Origin: Xiamenia xianingshaonis
GTDB lineage: Bacteria > Actinomycetota > Coriobacteriia > Coriobacteriales > Eggerthellaceae
Assembly (NCBI RefSeq): GCF_017945865.1
Contig: NZ_CP072829.1
Location: 1,674,001 to 1,738,000, forward strand
Direction: 5' to 3'
DNA length: 64,000 bases
The notes under the pieces were generated by a model. It saw only the letters and a program-made list of their open reading frames with translations, had not been told where the DNA came from and made no database searches. Below are positions 18,596 to 27,414 of the stretch, one piece after another (position 1 is the first letter of the stretch; every line of letters starts with the position of its first letter). A program made the translations under genes and the position numbers.

Positions 18596-18624
18596 AAGAA
18601 GGCCCGCGCGCAGCAGGCCTTCTT
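18596..18624 (-). terminator. terminator of purB
   Basis: A perfect 9-bp stem AAGAAGGCC (18596-18604) / GGCCTTCTT (18616-18624) with an 11-base loop. A smaller hairpin GTACTG/CAGTAC (18642-18656) abuts the purB stop codon. Confidence 0.6.
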
Positions 18625-18656
18625 GCTGTGACAAGATATAGGTACTGTTTCAGTAC

Positions 18657-20006
18657 TTAAAACGCCAGGCTCTCCAGGCGCTCGAACACGACGTCTTTGC
18701 GCGTGAGGAAGTCCCACGGGTCGAAGATCTCGTCGAGCTTCTCGGCGCTCAGGGCCGCGGCGGCTTCTTCGTCGGCCTCAAGGCGCTGGCGATACGTGGG
18801 GCCGTCCGTCGCGTTTTGGATGTCCTCCCACACCTTCATGGCGTTGCGCTGCACCACCACGTAGGCATCTTCCCTGGTCATGCCGCTGTCGACAAGCGCA
18901 AGCAGCACCTTGGACGAGAAGATGAGCCCGCGCGTGCGCCACAGGTTGTGCTCCATCTTGGCCGGGTAGGTCTGCAGGCCGTCAAGCATCCACTGCATCT
19001 TGCCGAACATGTAGTCCAGCGCGATGAAGCTGTCGGCCAGCGCCACGCGCTCGGCGCCGGAATGCGAGATGTCGCGCTCGAACCACAGCGCCACGTTGTC
19101 AAGCGCCACCTGGGCGTTGCCCTTCACCGTGCGCGCCAGCCCGCACACGCGCTCGGCCGTGATGGGGTTGCGCTTGTGCGGCATGGCGCTTGAGCCCTTC
19201 TGCCCCTTCGTGAACGGCTCTTCGGCTTCGATGACGTCGGACTGCTGCAGCAGGCGCACCTGCAAAGCGACGGTCTCCAGCGTGGACGCCGTCACCGCCA
19301 GCGCGCACATGACCTGGGCGTGACGGTCGCGCGCAAGCACCTGGGTGGACAGCGGATCGGGGGTGAGGCCGAGCTTTTCGCACACGTACTGCTCCACGTA
19401 CGGGTCGATGGACGAATAGGTGCCCACCGCGCCCGAAATGGCGCCCGTCGCCGCCACGTCGCGGGCCTGTTGCATGCGCACAAGGCAGCGCTTGAGCATC
19501 CAGGCCCAGCTGCCGAACTTCATGCCGAACGTCATGGGCTCGGCATGGATGCCGTGCGTGCGCCCGACGCACAGCGTGTCTTTGAACTCGAACGCGCGGC
19601 GCTTGCACGTCTCGCCCAAGCGCTTGATGTCGGCGATGATGATGTCGCACGCTTGCGTGACCTGGTAGGACAGAGCCGTGTCGCCCAAATCGGACGAGGT
19701 CATGCCGTAGTGGACCCAGCGCGAGGGCTTCGGTTCGCCCTCGGGCACGTCGGCGTCGATGTTTTCGGCCATGTTCGTCGTGAACGCGATGACGTCGTGG
19801 TTCGTCACGGCTTCGATCTCGCTGATGCGCTCGGCGTCGCAGGCGGCGTGGTCGCGAATCCACTGCGCCTCTTCCTTCGTGATGCCGGCCTGGCCCAATT
19901 CGGCCTGCGCCTCGCACGCCAGCACTTCGATTTCGCGCCAGATGTCGAACTTGTTCTGCAGCTCCCAAATGGCGCCCATTTCCGGACGCGTGTAACGGTC
20001 GATCAC
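18657..20006 (-). CDS. purB: adenylosuccinate lyase
   Basis: Cleaves SAICAR and adenylosuccinate in purine synthesis. The 449-residue protein has the fumarase/aspartase-superfamily signature GSSAMPHKRNP, with TSSDLGDTALS and GRTHGIHAEPMTFG as the other two conserved regions. The start is taken as GTG at 20006 (read MIDRYTRPEMG) because AAGGGAG lies 5 bases upstream. The ATG frame that begins at 20105 would add 33 Arg/Leu-rich residues with no ribosome site. About 120 bp separate it from the trkA genes upstream. Confidence 0.95.
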   Translation of the reverse strand: MIDRYTRPEMGAIWELQNKFDIWREIEVLACEAQAELGQAGITKEEAQWIRDHAACDAERISEIEAVTNHDVIAFTTNMAENIDADVPEGEPKPSRWVHYGMTSSDLGDTALSYQVTQACDIIIADIKRLGETCKRRAFEFKDTLCVGRTHGIHAEPMTFGMKFGSWAWMLKRCLVRMQQARDVAATGAISGAVGTYSSIDPYVEQYVCEKLGLTPDPLSTQVLARDRHAQVMCALAVTASTLETVALQVRLLQQSDVIEAEEPFTKGQKGSSAMPHKRNPITAERVCGLARTVKGNAQVALDNVALWFERDISHSGAERVALADSFIALDYMFGKMQWMLDGLQTYPAKMEHNLWRTRGLIFSSKVLLALVDSGMTREDAYVVVQRNAMKVWEDIQNATDGPTYRQRLEADEEAAAALSAEKLDEIFDPWDFLTRKDVVFERLESLAF

Positions 20007-20126
20007 GAAAGCTCCCTTCAGTCGGCCCCTCGCAAGCGGGCTCGTCATAGCTGATGGGAACAGTGTAGCGCGAACGAGCCGCCCGCGCGAGCGCAAGCAG
20101 GCCAACGGGAGAGGCGACGCGCTTTC

Positions 20127-20804
20127 CTACAGCCCCCGAAAAACCGATCGGGCAGCGTCCATGCTGGCCGCATCGGCGGCGATGATGGCGGTGTCGCCGG
20201 GGAACAAATACGTTTCCGACCCCACAACCTCGATGTTGTCGTCGTCGCTGGGAGAGACGGCGAAGATGATGCTGCCTTCGGGCATGTCGACGTCCCACAC
20301 GCGCACCCCGTCGTCGTTGGAATGGTGGCGCATGCGCCCGACGGTTACCTCGGCCAGCACCACGTTGCTGTGGGTCAGCGACGATGCAACGCTGACCGAT
20401 CCCATCATGGTTTCCTCTTCGATGAGGTTGGAGATGAGCGTGGTGGACGACACGCATTCGATGCCGACTTCGCGGAAGATGCGCAGGTTCTTCGGGCTGT
20501 TCACGCGCGCGATGCAGCGGGGCACGTTGAACACGCGCATCGCGATTTCGCACGACACCAGGTTGTCGTCGTCTTGGCCCGTGGTGGCCACGAACACGTC
20601 GGCCCGCCGAATGCCGGCGTCCTCCTGGTACTTCGAGTCGCAGCCGTCGCCGTGAATGACCAGGTAGCGCCCTTGCAGCACGACCGACAGCCGGTCGGCG
20701 GTCTCAAGCGACTCTTCGATGACGGCCACGTCGTTGCCGCTTTCCAACAGCACCGACGCCAGGTATTCGCCGATCTTGCCGCCGCCCGCAATGACGATGT
20801 ACAT
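20127..20804 (-). CDS. trkA: TrkA-family potassium uptake regulatory protein (second of pair)
   Basis: A 225-residue cytosolic gating subunit for a Trk/Ktr-type potassium channel. The N-terminal Rossmann fold shows IAGGGKIGEYLASVL and a nucleotide-ribose acid (AVIEES). A short RCK-C domain (VVLAEVTVGRMRH ... PGDTAIIAA) follows. It begins 8 bases after the stop of the paired trkA gene, with AGGGGGG just before ATG. No TrkH/KtrB membrane subunit is in the window. Confidence 0.9.
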   Translation of the reverse strand: MYIVIAGGGKIGEYLASVLLESGNDVAVIEESLETADRLSVVLQGRYLVIHGDGCDSKYQEDAGIRRADVFVATTGQDDDNLVSCEIAMRVFNVPRCIARVNSPKNLRIFREVGIECVSSTTLISNLIEEETMMGSVSVASSLTHSNVVLAEVTVGRMRHHSNDDGVRVWDVDMPEGSIIFAVSPSDDDNIEVVGSETYLFPGDTAIIAADAASMDAARSVFRGL

Positions 20805-20812
20805 GCGCCCCC

Positions 20813-21472
20813 CTAGTCCTGGATGTATTTCGAAAACGCCGGGATCAGCTCGTGGCGCACGCAGGCGAGCACCAGATCCCCGTTGTAGAGAATGGAATCG
20901 CGCGAGGGAATGGAGCTGGCCGACCCATCGCCGCGCTCGAACGCGATGATGCGCACGTCATGCTCGCGCTCCAGGTCGGCCACACGAATGCTGTGCCTGT
21001 CCAAGCAGGACAGGCTGAGAGAGAAGCGCAACACCTCGAAGTCGCCGAACGTGTCCAAATGGGCGCCGTGGCCCGAGACGACCTTGCTGAAGATGTCTTC
21101 GGCCACCAGCGACGTGCCACACACGTAGTCCAGGCCCAGCTGCATGTAGGCGCGTTCGTGGTCGGGGTTGTACAGGCGAGCGATGACGTGCGGGACGTCG
21201 AACAGCCGGCTTCCCACTTCCGCCACCATAAGGTTCGCGTTGTCGAACTGCGTGACGGCCGCCAGCACGTCGCAGTCTTCGATGCCGGCCTTGACAAGCG
21301 TTTCCTCGTCAAAGCCCACGCCCTGGACGGTCGAGCCGTTGAAGTTGCGCCCGAGGTTTGCGAACGCTTCGACCTTGCGGTCGATGACGCACACGTTGTT
21401 GCCGTTGTCGGAGAGCATGTTGGCCAGGCGCGATCCCACGCGCCCACAACCGACGACGATGACGTTGTTCAT
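20813..21472 (-). CDS. trkA: TrkA-family potassium uptake regulatory protein (first of pair)
   Basis: A 219-residue RCK-domain protein with VVGCGRVGSRLANMLSDNG as the dinucleotide-binding loop and VCVIDRK following. The C-terminal region (ILYNGDLVLACVRHELI) resembles an RCK-C fold. It is related to but clearly different from the neighbouring trkA, so the pair may form a hetero-oligomeric ring, which is inference. AGGAG lies before ATG at 21472, 9 bases after the stop of the lysozyme-like gene. Confidence 0.9.
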   Translation of the reverse strand: MNNVIVVGCGRVGSRLANMLSDNGNNVCVIDRKVEAFANLGRNFNGSTVQGVGFDEETLVKAGIEDCDVLAAVTQFDNANLMVAEVGSRLFDVPHVIARLYNPDHERAYMQLGLDYVCGTSLVAEDIFSKVVSGHGAHLDTFGDFEVLRFSLSLSCLDRHSIRVADLEREHDVRIIAFERGDGSASSIPSRDSILYNGDLVLACVRHELIPAFSKYIQD

Positions 21473-21481
21473 AGCAAGCTC

Positions 21482-22324
21482 CTAAATGAGAGCCATCTGC
21501 CCGAGGGTGTGGTAATACCAGCGCTCGTAGTTGGGCGGGCAATACTTGTAGGCGTTGGCCAGCGTAAGGGAATAGCCGTAGCCGGCGGACAGGCCGGAAA
21601 CGTGCTCGACGATGGCGTCTTCCCAGTTGGTCCAGCCATGATCGCCCCAGCCCCAGGCGTTGAACGGCAAAAAGCACTGCTTGCCGTTGCTGCTTTCGGT
21701 GTTGGAAATGGCGGGTGACCAGCGCGGATCGATGGAGTTGTCCCACGCTGCGGTGGCGAACGTGCGCCCATAGCCGGCCAGGTTCGTGCCGGCCAGGTAC
21801 GCATCGATGCGCTCTGTCCACTCGGCGATGAACGCGTCGCGGCCCACTGACCAGTCGACGGGCTCAAGCTCGCTCATGGGCGTGGCCGTCACCGGCTCCG
21901 ACGCCGACTGCTCTTCCTGGGCCGCCCGGGCCTTCTGTGCGTTGGCGATGCGCAGAAGCTCCGTCGCACGCGCCTGCTCTTCGGCGGCGACGCGGTCGGC
22001 CTCTTCCTGCGCTTCGATGGCTTCGATGCCGGCGGAAATGTCGCGCGGAGCGGCGCTTTCGATGGAAACGGGTTCGGCAAGCCCCTCTTCGCCTTGCGCT
22101 TCGCTGGCCTGCCCGGTGAACATGTAGGCGGCCGCTTGGGACTTCGCCTGCTGGATGTGGGCCGCTTCCACGTCAAGGCCGACCGGCTGGCCGGCGACCT
22201 GCATGTCGGCCCCGGCCGATGCGATGCTGAAGCCCAGCACGCCGGCAAGCCCGAACGATGCGACGCCCACCACAAGGGCGACGACCCCCGTATAAGGCGA
22301 TGGCACGCGGCGTTTCTTCGGCAC
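21482..22324 (-). CDS. membrane-anchored lysozyme-like domain protein
   Basis: A 280-residue protein with a basic N-terminus (PKKRRVPSPYTG) and a single membrane segment (VVALVVGVASFGLAGVLGFS). A long Ala/Glu-rich probable coiled-coil stalk follows at about 70-160. The C-terminal domain carries AISNTESSNGKQCFLPFNAW and WGWGDHGWTNWEDAIVEHV, the pattern of lysozyme-like glycan hydrolases with a catalytic glutamate (SNTESSNGK). It probably acts on peptidoglycan outside the membrane. The GTG start at 22324 has AAGGAG 5 bases upstream; the longer ATG frame to 22489 has none. It is first in a likely operon with the two trkA genes, an odd pairing. Confidence 0.7.
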   Translation of the reverse strand: MPKKRRVPSPYTGVVALVVGVASFGLAGVLGFSIASAGADMQVAGQPVGLDVEAAHIQQAKSQAAAYMFTGQASEAQGEEGLAEPVSIESAAPRDISAGIEAIEAQEEADRVAAEEQARATELLRIANAQKARAAQEEQSASEPVTATPMSELEPVDWSVGRDAFIAEWTERIDAYLAGTNLAGYGRTFATAAWDNSIDPRWSPAISNTESSNGKQCFLPFNAWGWGDHGWTNWEDAIVEHVSGLSAGYGYSLTLANAYKYCPPNYERWYYHTLGQMALI

Positions 22325-22524
22325 GACAGCTCCTTCTCGCAGCCCTGCGGCCACGGCAGGCCGCAGAAAATCGGGGCAGCGTAGAGGGTTGAGGGGAAGA
22401 TTGCTGCACGAACCAATGATCAGATGACGAAAACGTATTTTACCTGACAGGGGCCCTCCCATGCAAAAAAGTGTGAAGCGGCTCTCCACCTTTTGTTCGC
22501 TTTTCGCGCGTTTACCCTGATGAA

Positions 22525-23844
22525 TTACGTAAGCGAATCAGCCGGCTCGGCGTCTTCTTCGGGGCGTTTCGTCACTCTGATGCGCTGAACGCGATGGCGG
22601 CGCATGTTGAGGATCTTGAAGTCGTAGCCGTCGATGGCGAACTTGTCGCCCACCTTCGGCACGGCGTCGAGCGAGTCCATGAGCCAGCCGGCCATCGTCT
22701 CGTAGTCCACCGTGGAATCCACCGGCCAGCCAAGCAGCTCGGCGTCTTCCACCGGCAGCCGGCCGTCGACGTTCCAGCGGCCCTCGCCCAAGCTCACGAC
22801 GAGGTTGTTCTCGCGATCGGTCTCGTCCACGATCTCGCCGACGATCTCTTCGACGATGTCCTCGACGGTCACAAGCCCCGCCGTGCCGCCGTACTCGTCC
22901 ACGGCGATGGCCATCTGCTGGTGGTTCGTCTGCATTTCGGCCAACAGCGGATAGGCGTTCTTCAGGTCGGGCACGAACAGTGCATGATGCAAATACCCCG
23001 CCACCGGCTCGTCGCCCTTGCCGTCCATGACCGGCCCCATGAGGTCTTTGTAATGCACGATGCCCAAAATGTCGTCGATGTCCTCGTGGTAGACTGGCAA
23101 GCGCGAATAGCCCGTGCCGCGCATGCGGTCGATGGCGTGCTGCACCGTTTCGACGTCTTCCACCAAAATCATGTCGACGCGCGGCTGCATGATTTCGCGC
23201 ACGCGCATGTCGGACAGGTCGAGGATTTCGTGGATCATGCGCTTCTCGTCGTCAAGCAGCTCCTCGTTGTCGGTCACGAGCACCTTGATCTCTTCTTCCG
23301 AGACGTTTTGACGGTCGTCGGCCGGCCTGATGCCCAAAAGCGCCGCCAGGCCGTTCGCAGAAGCTGAGGTCAGCGCCACGAGCGGCGTCGCCGCGACCTT
23401 GAAGACGTGCAAGGGGCCCGCCACCTGCTTGCTGACCGCTTCGGTGTTGGCAAGCGCGATGCGCTTGGGAACGAGCTCGCCGATGACGATGCTCAAATAC
23501 GACACGACAAGCGTGATGAGGATCGGCGCGAGCATCGGAGCCGCAACGGCCAGCCACGAAACGCCGAACGACGACAGCCACGCCGCGAAGGGGGCCGAAA
23601 GGTTCGTGGCCGCGGCAGCAGAGGCGAAAAAACCCACGAGCGTGATGGCGACCTGGATGGTGGCGAGCATCTGCCCGCAGTCGCTCGCAAGGTCATAGGC
23701 GCGCTGTGCCCGTACATCGCCCTCCTCGGCTTCGTGGCGCAACAAGCGCAGCCGAACGTTGACCAGCGCCATTTCCGACATGGAGAAAAACCCGTTGGCC
23801 ACGATGAGCAACAGGGTGACGAAAATGCTTATGCCTATGTCCAT
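22525..23844 (-). CDS. CNNM/CorC-type transporter (hemolysin family, CBS domains)
   Basis: A 439-residue membrane protein in the order DUF21 membrane domain (FSMSEMALVNVRLRLLRHEA near the N-terminus, then GFFASAAAATNLS), two CBS domains (MQPRVDMILVED ... GTGYSRLPVYHED) and a C-terminal CorC/HlyC domain (FAIDGYDFKILNMRRHRVQRI). Members of this family are implicated in magnesium or cobalt efflux; the older name hemolysin is not evidence of haemolysis. The gene begins 45 bases after the haemolysin-III-type gene on the same strand and is probably in the same operon. Confidence 0.92.
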   Translation of the reverse strand: MDIGISIFVTLLLIVANGFFSMSEMALVNVRLRLLRHEAEEGDVRAQRAYDLASDCGQMLATIQVAITLVGFFASAAAATNLSAPFAAWLSSFGVSWLAVAAPMLAPILITLVVSYLSIVIGELVPKRIALANTEAVSKQVAGPLHVFKVAATPLVALTSASANGLAALLGIRPADDRQNVSEEEIKVLVTDNEELLDDEKRMIHEILDLSDMRVREIMQPRVDMILVEDVETVQHAIDRMRGTGYSRLPVYHEDIDDILGIVHYKDLMGPVMDGKGDEPVAGYLHHALFVPDLKNAYPLLAEMQTNHQQMAIAVDEYGGTAGLVTVEDIVEEIVGEIVDETDRENNLVVSLGEGRWNVDGRLPVEDAELLGWPVDSTVDYETMAGWLMDSLDAVPKVGDKFAIDGYDFKILNMRRHRVQRIRVTKRPEEDAEPADSLT

Positions 23845-23889
23845 AGGGTCGAACCAACTCCTTGCAGCAGCGGTCGCGCCGAATGATGA

Positions 23890-24681
23890 TCAAATGACGT
23901 AGAGCGCGACGGCCAAAAACTGTAGCACACTTCCCGCCAGCACCCACAAATGAAAGAGCGAATGCATATAGGGAATTTTCTTGAGCACGTAGAAGACGCA
24001 GCCGATGGAATACGCGACGCCGCCGGCCACGAGCAGCCAAAGCGCCGGCTGCGGCAGCGCGACGACGAGCGTGGGCAGAAATCCCACGATGGACCAGCCG
24101 ATGAGCAGATAGAGCACCGCCGCGATCCAGCGCGGACGAAAGACCCAGAAGGCCTCGGTGGCCACACCGGCGAGCGAGACGGCCCACACGAACGCAAACA
24201 GCCACAAGCCGCCGTACGGGGCAAGCGTGATCAGGCAAAACGGCGTATACGAGCCCGCGATGAACAGGTAGATGCAGCTGTGGTCGAGCACCTTGAACAC
24301 GCGCTTGGCCCGACGGGCCGAAATGGCGTGGTACAGCGTGGACATGACGTATTCCAGCAGCATCGTGAGCGTGTAGATGAGCGCCGCCGCCAGATAGACG
24401 CCTCCACCGTCGCGCACGGCATGCACGACGAGGATGGGAATGGCCGCCATGGCGAGCAGCACCCCCACGCCGTGGGTGATCGAGTTGAAGATTTCCTCGC
24501 CAAGTGTGTATTCGCGGATGGAGCGGCGCTTGCGCTCTTCGTTGGCCGGGGTTTGGGCGGGGTCGTTCTTGTGCTGCTTGACCAGCTCAAAGTCGAGGTC
24601 TTTGAACTGGGACGGCAGCCACGAATGCGGCGTTGTGCCAACGGGCGGCACTTTGGGCCGAGCAGGATCGGACGAGGTCAT
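23890..24681 (-). CDS. hemolysin III family (YqfA/PAQR-like) membrane protein
   Basis: A 263-residue protein with a hydrophilic N-terminus of about 65 residues and then seven membrane helices. Diagnostic motifs are EEIFNSITHGVGVLLA (helix 1), STLYHAISARRAKRVFKVLD and HSCIYLFIAGSYTPF, and the C-terminal PYMHSLFHLWVLAGS; the conserved His/Ser/Asp residues suggest a metal-dependent site as in PAQR proteins. Function in bacteria is uncertain. ATG at 24681 overlaps the TGA of the upstream PH-domain gene by 4 bases (ATGA), with AGGAGG 7 bases upstream, so expression is coupled. Confidence 0.92.
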   Translation of the reverse strand: MTSSDPARPKVPPVGTTPHSWLPSQFKDLDFELVKQHKNDPAQTPANEERKRRSIREYTLGEEIFNSITHGVGVLLAMAAIPILVVHAVRDGGGVYLAAALIYTLTMLLEYVMSTLYHAISARRAKRVFKVLDHSCIYLFIAGSYTPFCLITLAPYGGLWLFAFVWAVSLAGVATEAFWVFRPRWIAAVLYLLIGWSIVGFLPTLVVALPQPALWLLVAGGVAYSIGCVFYVLKKIPYMHSLFHLWVLAGSVLQFLAVALYVI

Positions 24682-26801
24682 AGGCGGTCCTCCTGGTGCG
24701 GTCGCGTGGAATCGGAATGAGACGCCGGCGCGGCAGGCCCGAAGGACGCAGGCGCCGCAGCGGGCGCGGGCGACGCAATGGGCGCCGGTTCTTGGACGAG
24801 AGGCGCCGGCTTCGCCGCATCGTTCGGCACGCGCGGCTCAAGCCAACGCAACCACGCTTCCGCGTCTTGCTCGGCCGCGTCTATCAAAACGAGCTTCGTT
24901 CCCAAGCCCGCCGCCGTCGCGGCGTTGATGGTGGCCGTGCGCGCCCGGCGTTGGAAGGGATTGGTCTTGGTGAAGCCGAACTGGATCTTCTTGCGCGGCA
25001 CGGTGACGGTCTCCCGCGACAAGCCTCCGTTGCTCACCTGGAAAAACGATCGGTTGTAGCCAAAGCTGGACTCGCGGGCCCACAGCACCGCCCCCACGGC
25101 GTCGACGACGAGCAGCACGACGCCGGCCACCAGAAGCACGTTCGTCGAGAACGTGAGCACCGCCAGCACGAGGGCGCTTTCCACATCGGGGCTGGCAGCC
25201 AGGGCCGGCTGCCACACGCTCGTCGCAATGAAAAGGGCCACACCGGCAAGCAGGCACCACAGCCCGCCGCCTTGCAGCAGACAGCGTCTGATGAGCGCCC
25301 GCCGCAGCGCCACGGGAGCCACCGGACAAAGGTCGGTCGGCACGTCGGCGAACTCGGGCACCATGCCGGCAAGGATGTCCGGAACGCGGCTTGTGCGCAC
25401 GAACGGATGGATGATCACGCCATGGTCGGCCAGGCCCTTGTTCTTCTGCGAGGCGTCCGCCTGGTCGCCAAGCGAGTCGATCTTGCCGAGGGACACTTCG
25501 CAAAAGCCCAGCAGACGCCGCACGAACGACTGACGGATGACGACGCTTTGCACGCGGTCGATGTCGACGCCCTGCAGCTGGTGCTGGAGCAGGCCGTATT
25601 CCACCTCGATGCGCGAATCGCGGCGCCGCGCCTTGAAGCCGCCGTAGGACACGCACGTGCCGATGGCCGACAGCAGCCACAAAACCAGGCAGGCCCCGAG
25701 GAACGTGACCACGCCGACAGCTGCAACGCCGCCGTTGGAAAGCGCGTTCTCAAGCAGGCGCCCCGCGCCTTTCACGAGCGCATCGTCGGGCTGAAACACG
25801 TCGAACAGGCTTGAGACCATCGAAGCAAGCGCTCCGATGACGCCGAGCAAGACCAGGACGAACCCGGTGTTGTTGGAAAAGCCGGTCAGCAACAGCTCGC
25901 CGTTGGTCAGGCCGTATTCGTACGACACCCGGCCGGTGTCCACGCGAGCGCCCGCGAACGCGCCGCGGGCATCGTCCCACAAACTCGCCGGCGCATCAAG
26001 GATGTTGCCAGGGACCGCAGAAGCAGCCGGCTGGCCGCCGACGACGGGCGCGGCAGGCGCCGGGGACGACGCACGGCCGCTCTCCTGCTCTGCCGCGCTT
26101 TTGCGGGCGAACAGCTCGCGCCGCAGCCATTCCGCCTGGCTTTTCGTCACGCACGGCACCACGACGGCCTTGTTCGACGCGCCGCCCGCCGTGTCGATGG
26201 ACACGTCGCACACCCCGAACACGCGCTGCAAAAGCGTGGCCTTCTGGTCGAGCGACTGGATGCGCGCGTAGGGAACATGCGCCTGCTTCTTGTTGAAAAT
26301 GCCTGAATACAGGGTGAATTCTTCCCCGTCGAGCGTAAAGTACAGATGCCGGTAAGCCCACCACTGGCAAAGCGTCGCGATGCCGACGACGATCGCCCCA
26401 AGCAGACACGCGCCGCCCACGACCGCCGCGACGACGGCCCCCATGCCCACGGCCGCCGCCAGATCGGCCATCTCGGAAGCGCCCTGGCCGGCAACGACGC
26501 TGATGATCGACGACCCGAACGACACGAGCAGAGCGATCAGCACCGTGACCGCCGACTTGATGCCGCCAAGCCAAATGTAGCTGTGATGGACCCGGTGCCG
26601 CTCAAGGGCGGCGGGAACGGCAGGAGCCGAAGCGTCTGAAGCCGGCGGGGGCGAAACGGCGGGAACGGCAGGTGCCGAAGCGGGCACGACGCCGGAAGGC
26701 GAGCCCGGCACCGTAGGCTGCGACGAGGGCGCCGGCTGCTGCAAGGAATCCGGCCCGGCCGAAACCGCGCCTTCCTGCGGGCGCAACGGCGCGTCCATCA
26801 T
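24678..26801 (-). CDS. bacterial PH-domain (YdbT-like) membrane protein
   Basis: A 707-residue protein. A Pro/Ala/Ser-rich cytoplasmic N-terminus (about 70 residues) precedes paired membrane helices and a bPH2 domain (YFTLDGEEFTLYSGIFNKKQ, VPYARIQSLDQKATLLQRVF). A second membrane pair with another bPH2 (EVEYGLLQHQLQGVDIDRVQ) and a third (VSNGGLSRETVTVPRKKIQF) follow. The order is as in B. subtilis YdbT, which works with the smaller YdbS. A Pro/Ala-rich C-terminal tail ends the protein. Two adjacent ATGs (26801, 26798) overlap the TGA of the upstream gene; GAGGA favours the second. Role probably in envelope integrity, inferred from homologues. Confidence 0.82.
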   Translation of the reverse strand: MMDAPLRPQEGAVSAGPDSLQQPAPSSQPTVPGSPSGVVPASAPAVPAVSPPPASDASAPAVPAALERHRVHHSYIWLGGIKSAVTVLIALLVSFGSSIISVVAGQGASEMADLAAAVGMGAVVAAVVGGACLLGAIVVGIATLCQWWAYRHLYFTLDGEEFTLYSGIFNKKQAHVPYARIQSLDQKATLLQRVFGVCDVSIDTAGGASNKAVVVPCVTKSQAEWLRRELFARKSAAEQESGRASSPAPAAPVVGGQPAASAVPGNILDAPASLWDDARGAFAGARVDTGRVSYEYGLTNGELLLTGFSNNTGFVLVLLGVIGALASMVSSLFDVFQPDDALVKGAGRLLENALSNGGVAAVGVVTFLGACLVLWLLSAIGTCVSYGGFKARRRDSRIEVEYGLLQHQLQGVDIDRVQSVVIRQSFVRRLLGFCEVSLGKIDSLGDQADASQKNKGLADHGVIIHPFVRTSRVPDILAGMVPEFADVPTDLCPVAPVALRRALIRRCLLQGGGLWCLLAGVALFIATSVWQPALAASPDVESALVLAVLTFSTNVLLVAGVVLLVVDAVGAVLWARESSFGYNRSFFQVSNGGLSRETVTVPRKKIQFGFTKTNPFQRRARTATINAATAAGLGTKLVLIDAAEQDAEAWLRWLEPRVPNDAAKPAPLVQEPAPIASPAPAAAPASFGPAAPASHSDSTRPHQEDRL

Positions 26802-27286
26802 ACGTCCTCGCGGGCAAGACGAGCGAACTCGGCCGCCCGATCTCGCACCGATTCGGCGGTGGCCGCATCAAGCCCCGGTATCTCGTGTTCGCCGGCAGCT
26901 GTGGCGACCGTCACGCTGGCCAGGCCGAACAGGCGCAGGATAGGGCCCTGGCGCGTGTCGGTGTTCTGCACGCGGATGAACGGCACGATGAAGCGCTTGC
27001 GCCACACGATGCCCCGCGCAATGTCCAGGTATTCCGCCGACAGATCGTAGCGCCACCGAGCGTAGCGAATGGGCGGCAACACGACCAGGCACAACACCAT
27101 GCCCGCAACGTAGAGCGCCACGAACGCCCATAGCATAAGCCACCCTTCCGGCGCCTCCCCCACAACGGCGATCATTACGGCAAAGGCGGCGCACGCGACG
27201 AACGACACGGTCAGCCACAACGCGTCGTTGATGCGCCACACGGTTTTGATTTTCGGATCAAGCGCCGAAACAGGCAGTTCTTTCAT
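26798..27286 (-). CDS. PH-domain (YdbS-like) membrane protein
   Basis: A 162-residue protein with two membrane helices (DALWLTVSFVACAAFAVMIA and a second around GWLMLWAFVALYVAGMVL) followed by one bPH2 domain (RYDLSAEYLDIARGIVWRKR, VPFIRVQNTDTRQGPILRLF). It is the expected small partner of the larger YdbT-like protein, whose gene it overlaps. The start at 27286 (MKELPVSAL) has AAGGA 6-7 bases upstream, which decides against the ATG 11 codons earlier. First gene of the run PH, PH, Hly-III, CNNM. Confidence 0.85.
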   Translation of the reverse strand: MKELPVSALDPKIKTVWRINDALWLTVSFVACAAFAVMIAVVGEAPEGWLMLWAFVALYVAGMVLCLVVLPPIRYARWRYDLSAEYLDIARGIVWRKRFIVPFIRVQNTDTRQGPILRLFGLASVTVATAAGEHEIPGLDAATAESVRDRAAEFARLAREDV

Positions 27287-27414
27287 GACCGTCCTTACAA
27301 AAACGTTTCTTGCAGGCATTCATCATACCACGCCGCCACACCGCACCAAAACACCGTTGAAGTCTTGACGTTTGAGCGCACGCAGTTTTTCGGATGCGAG
27401 CAGGGCTGCATGAA

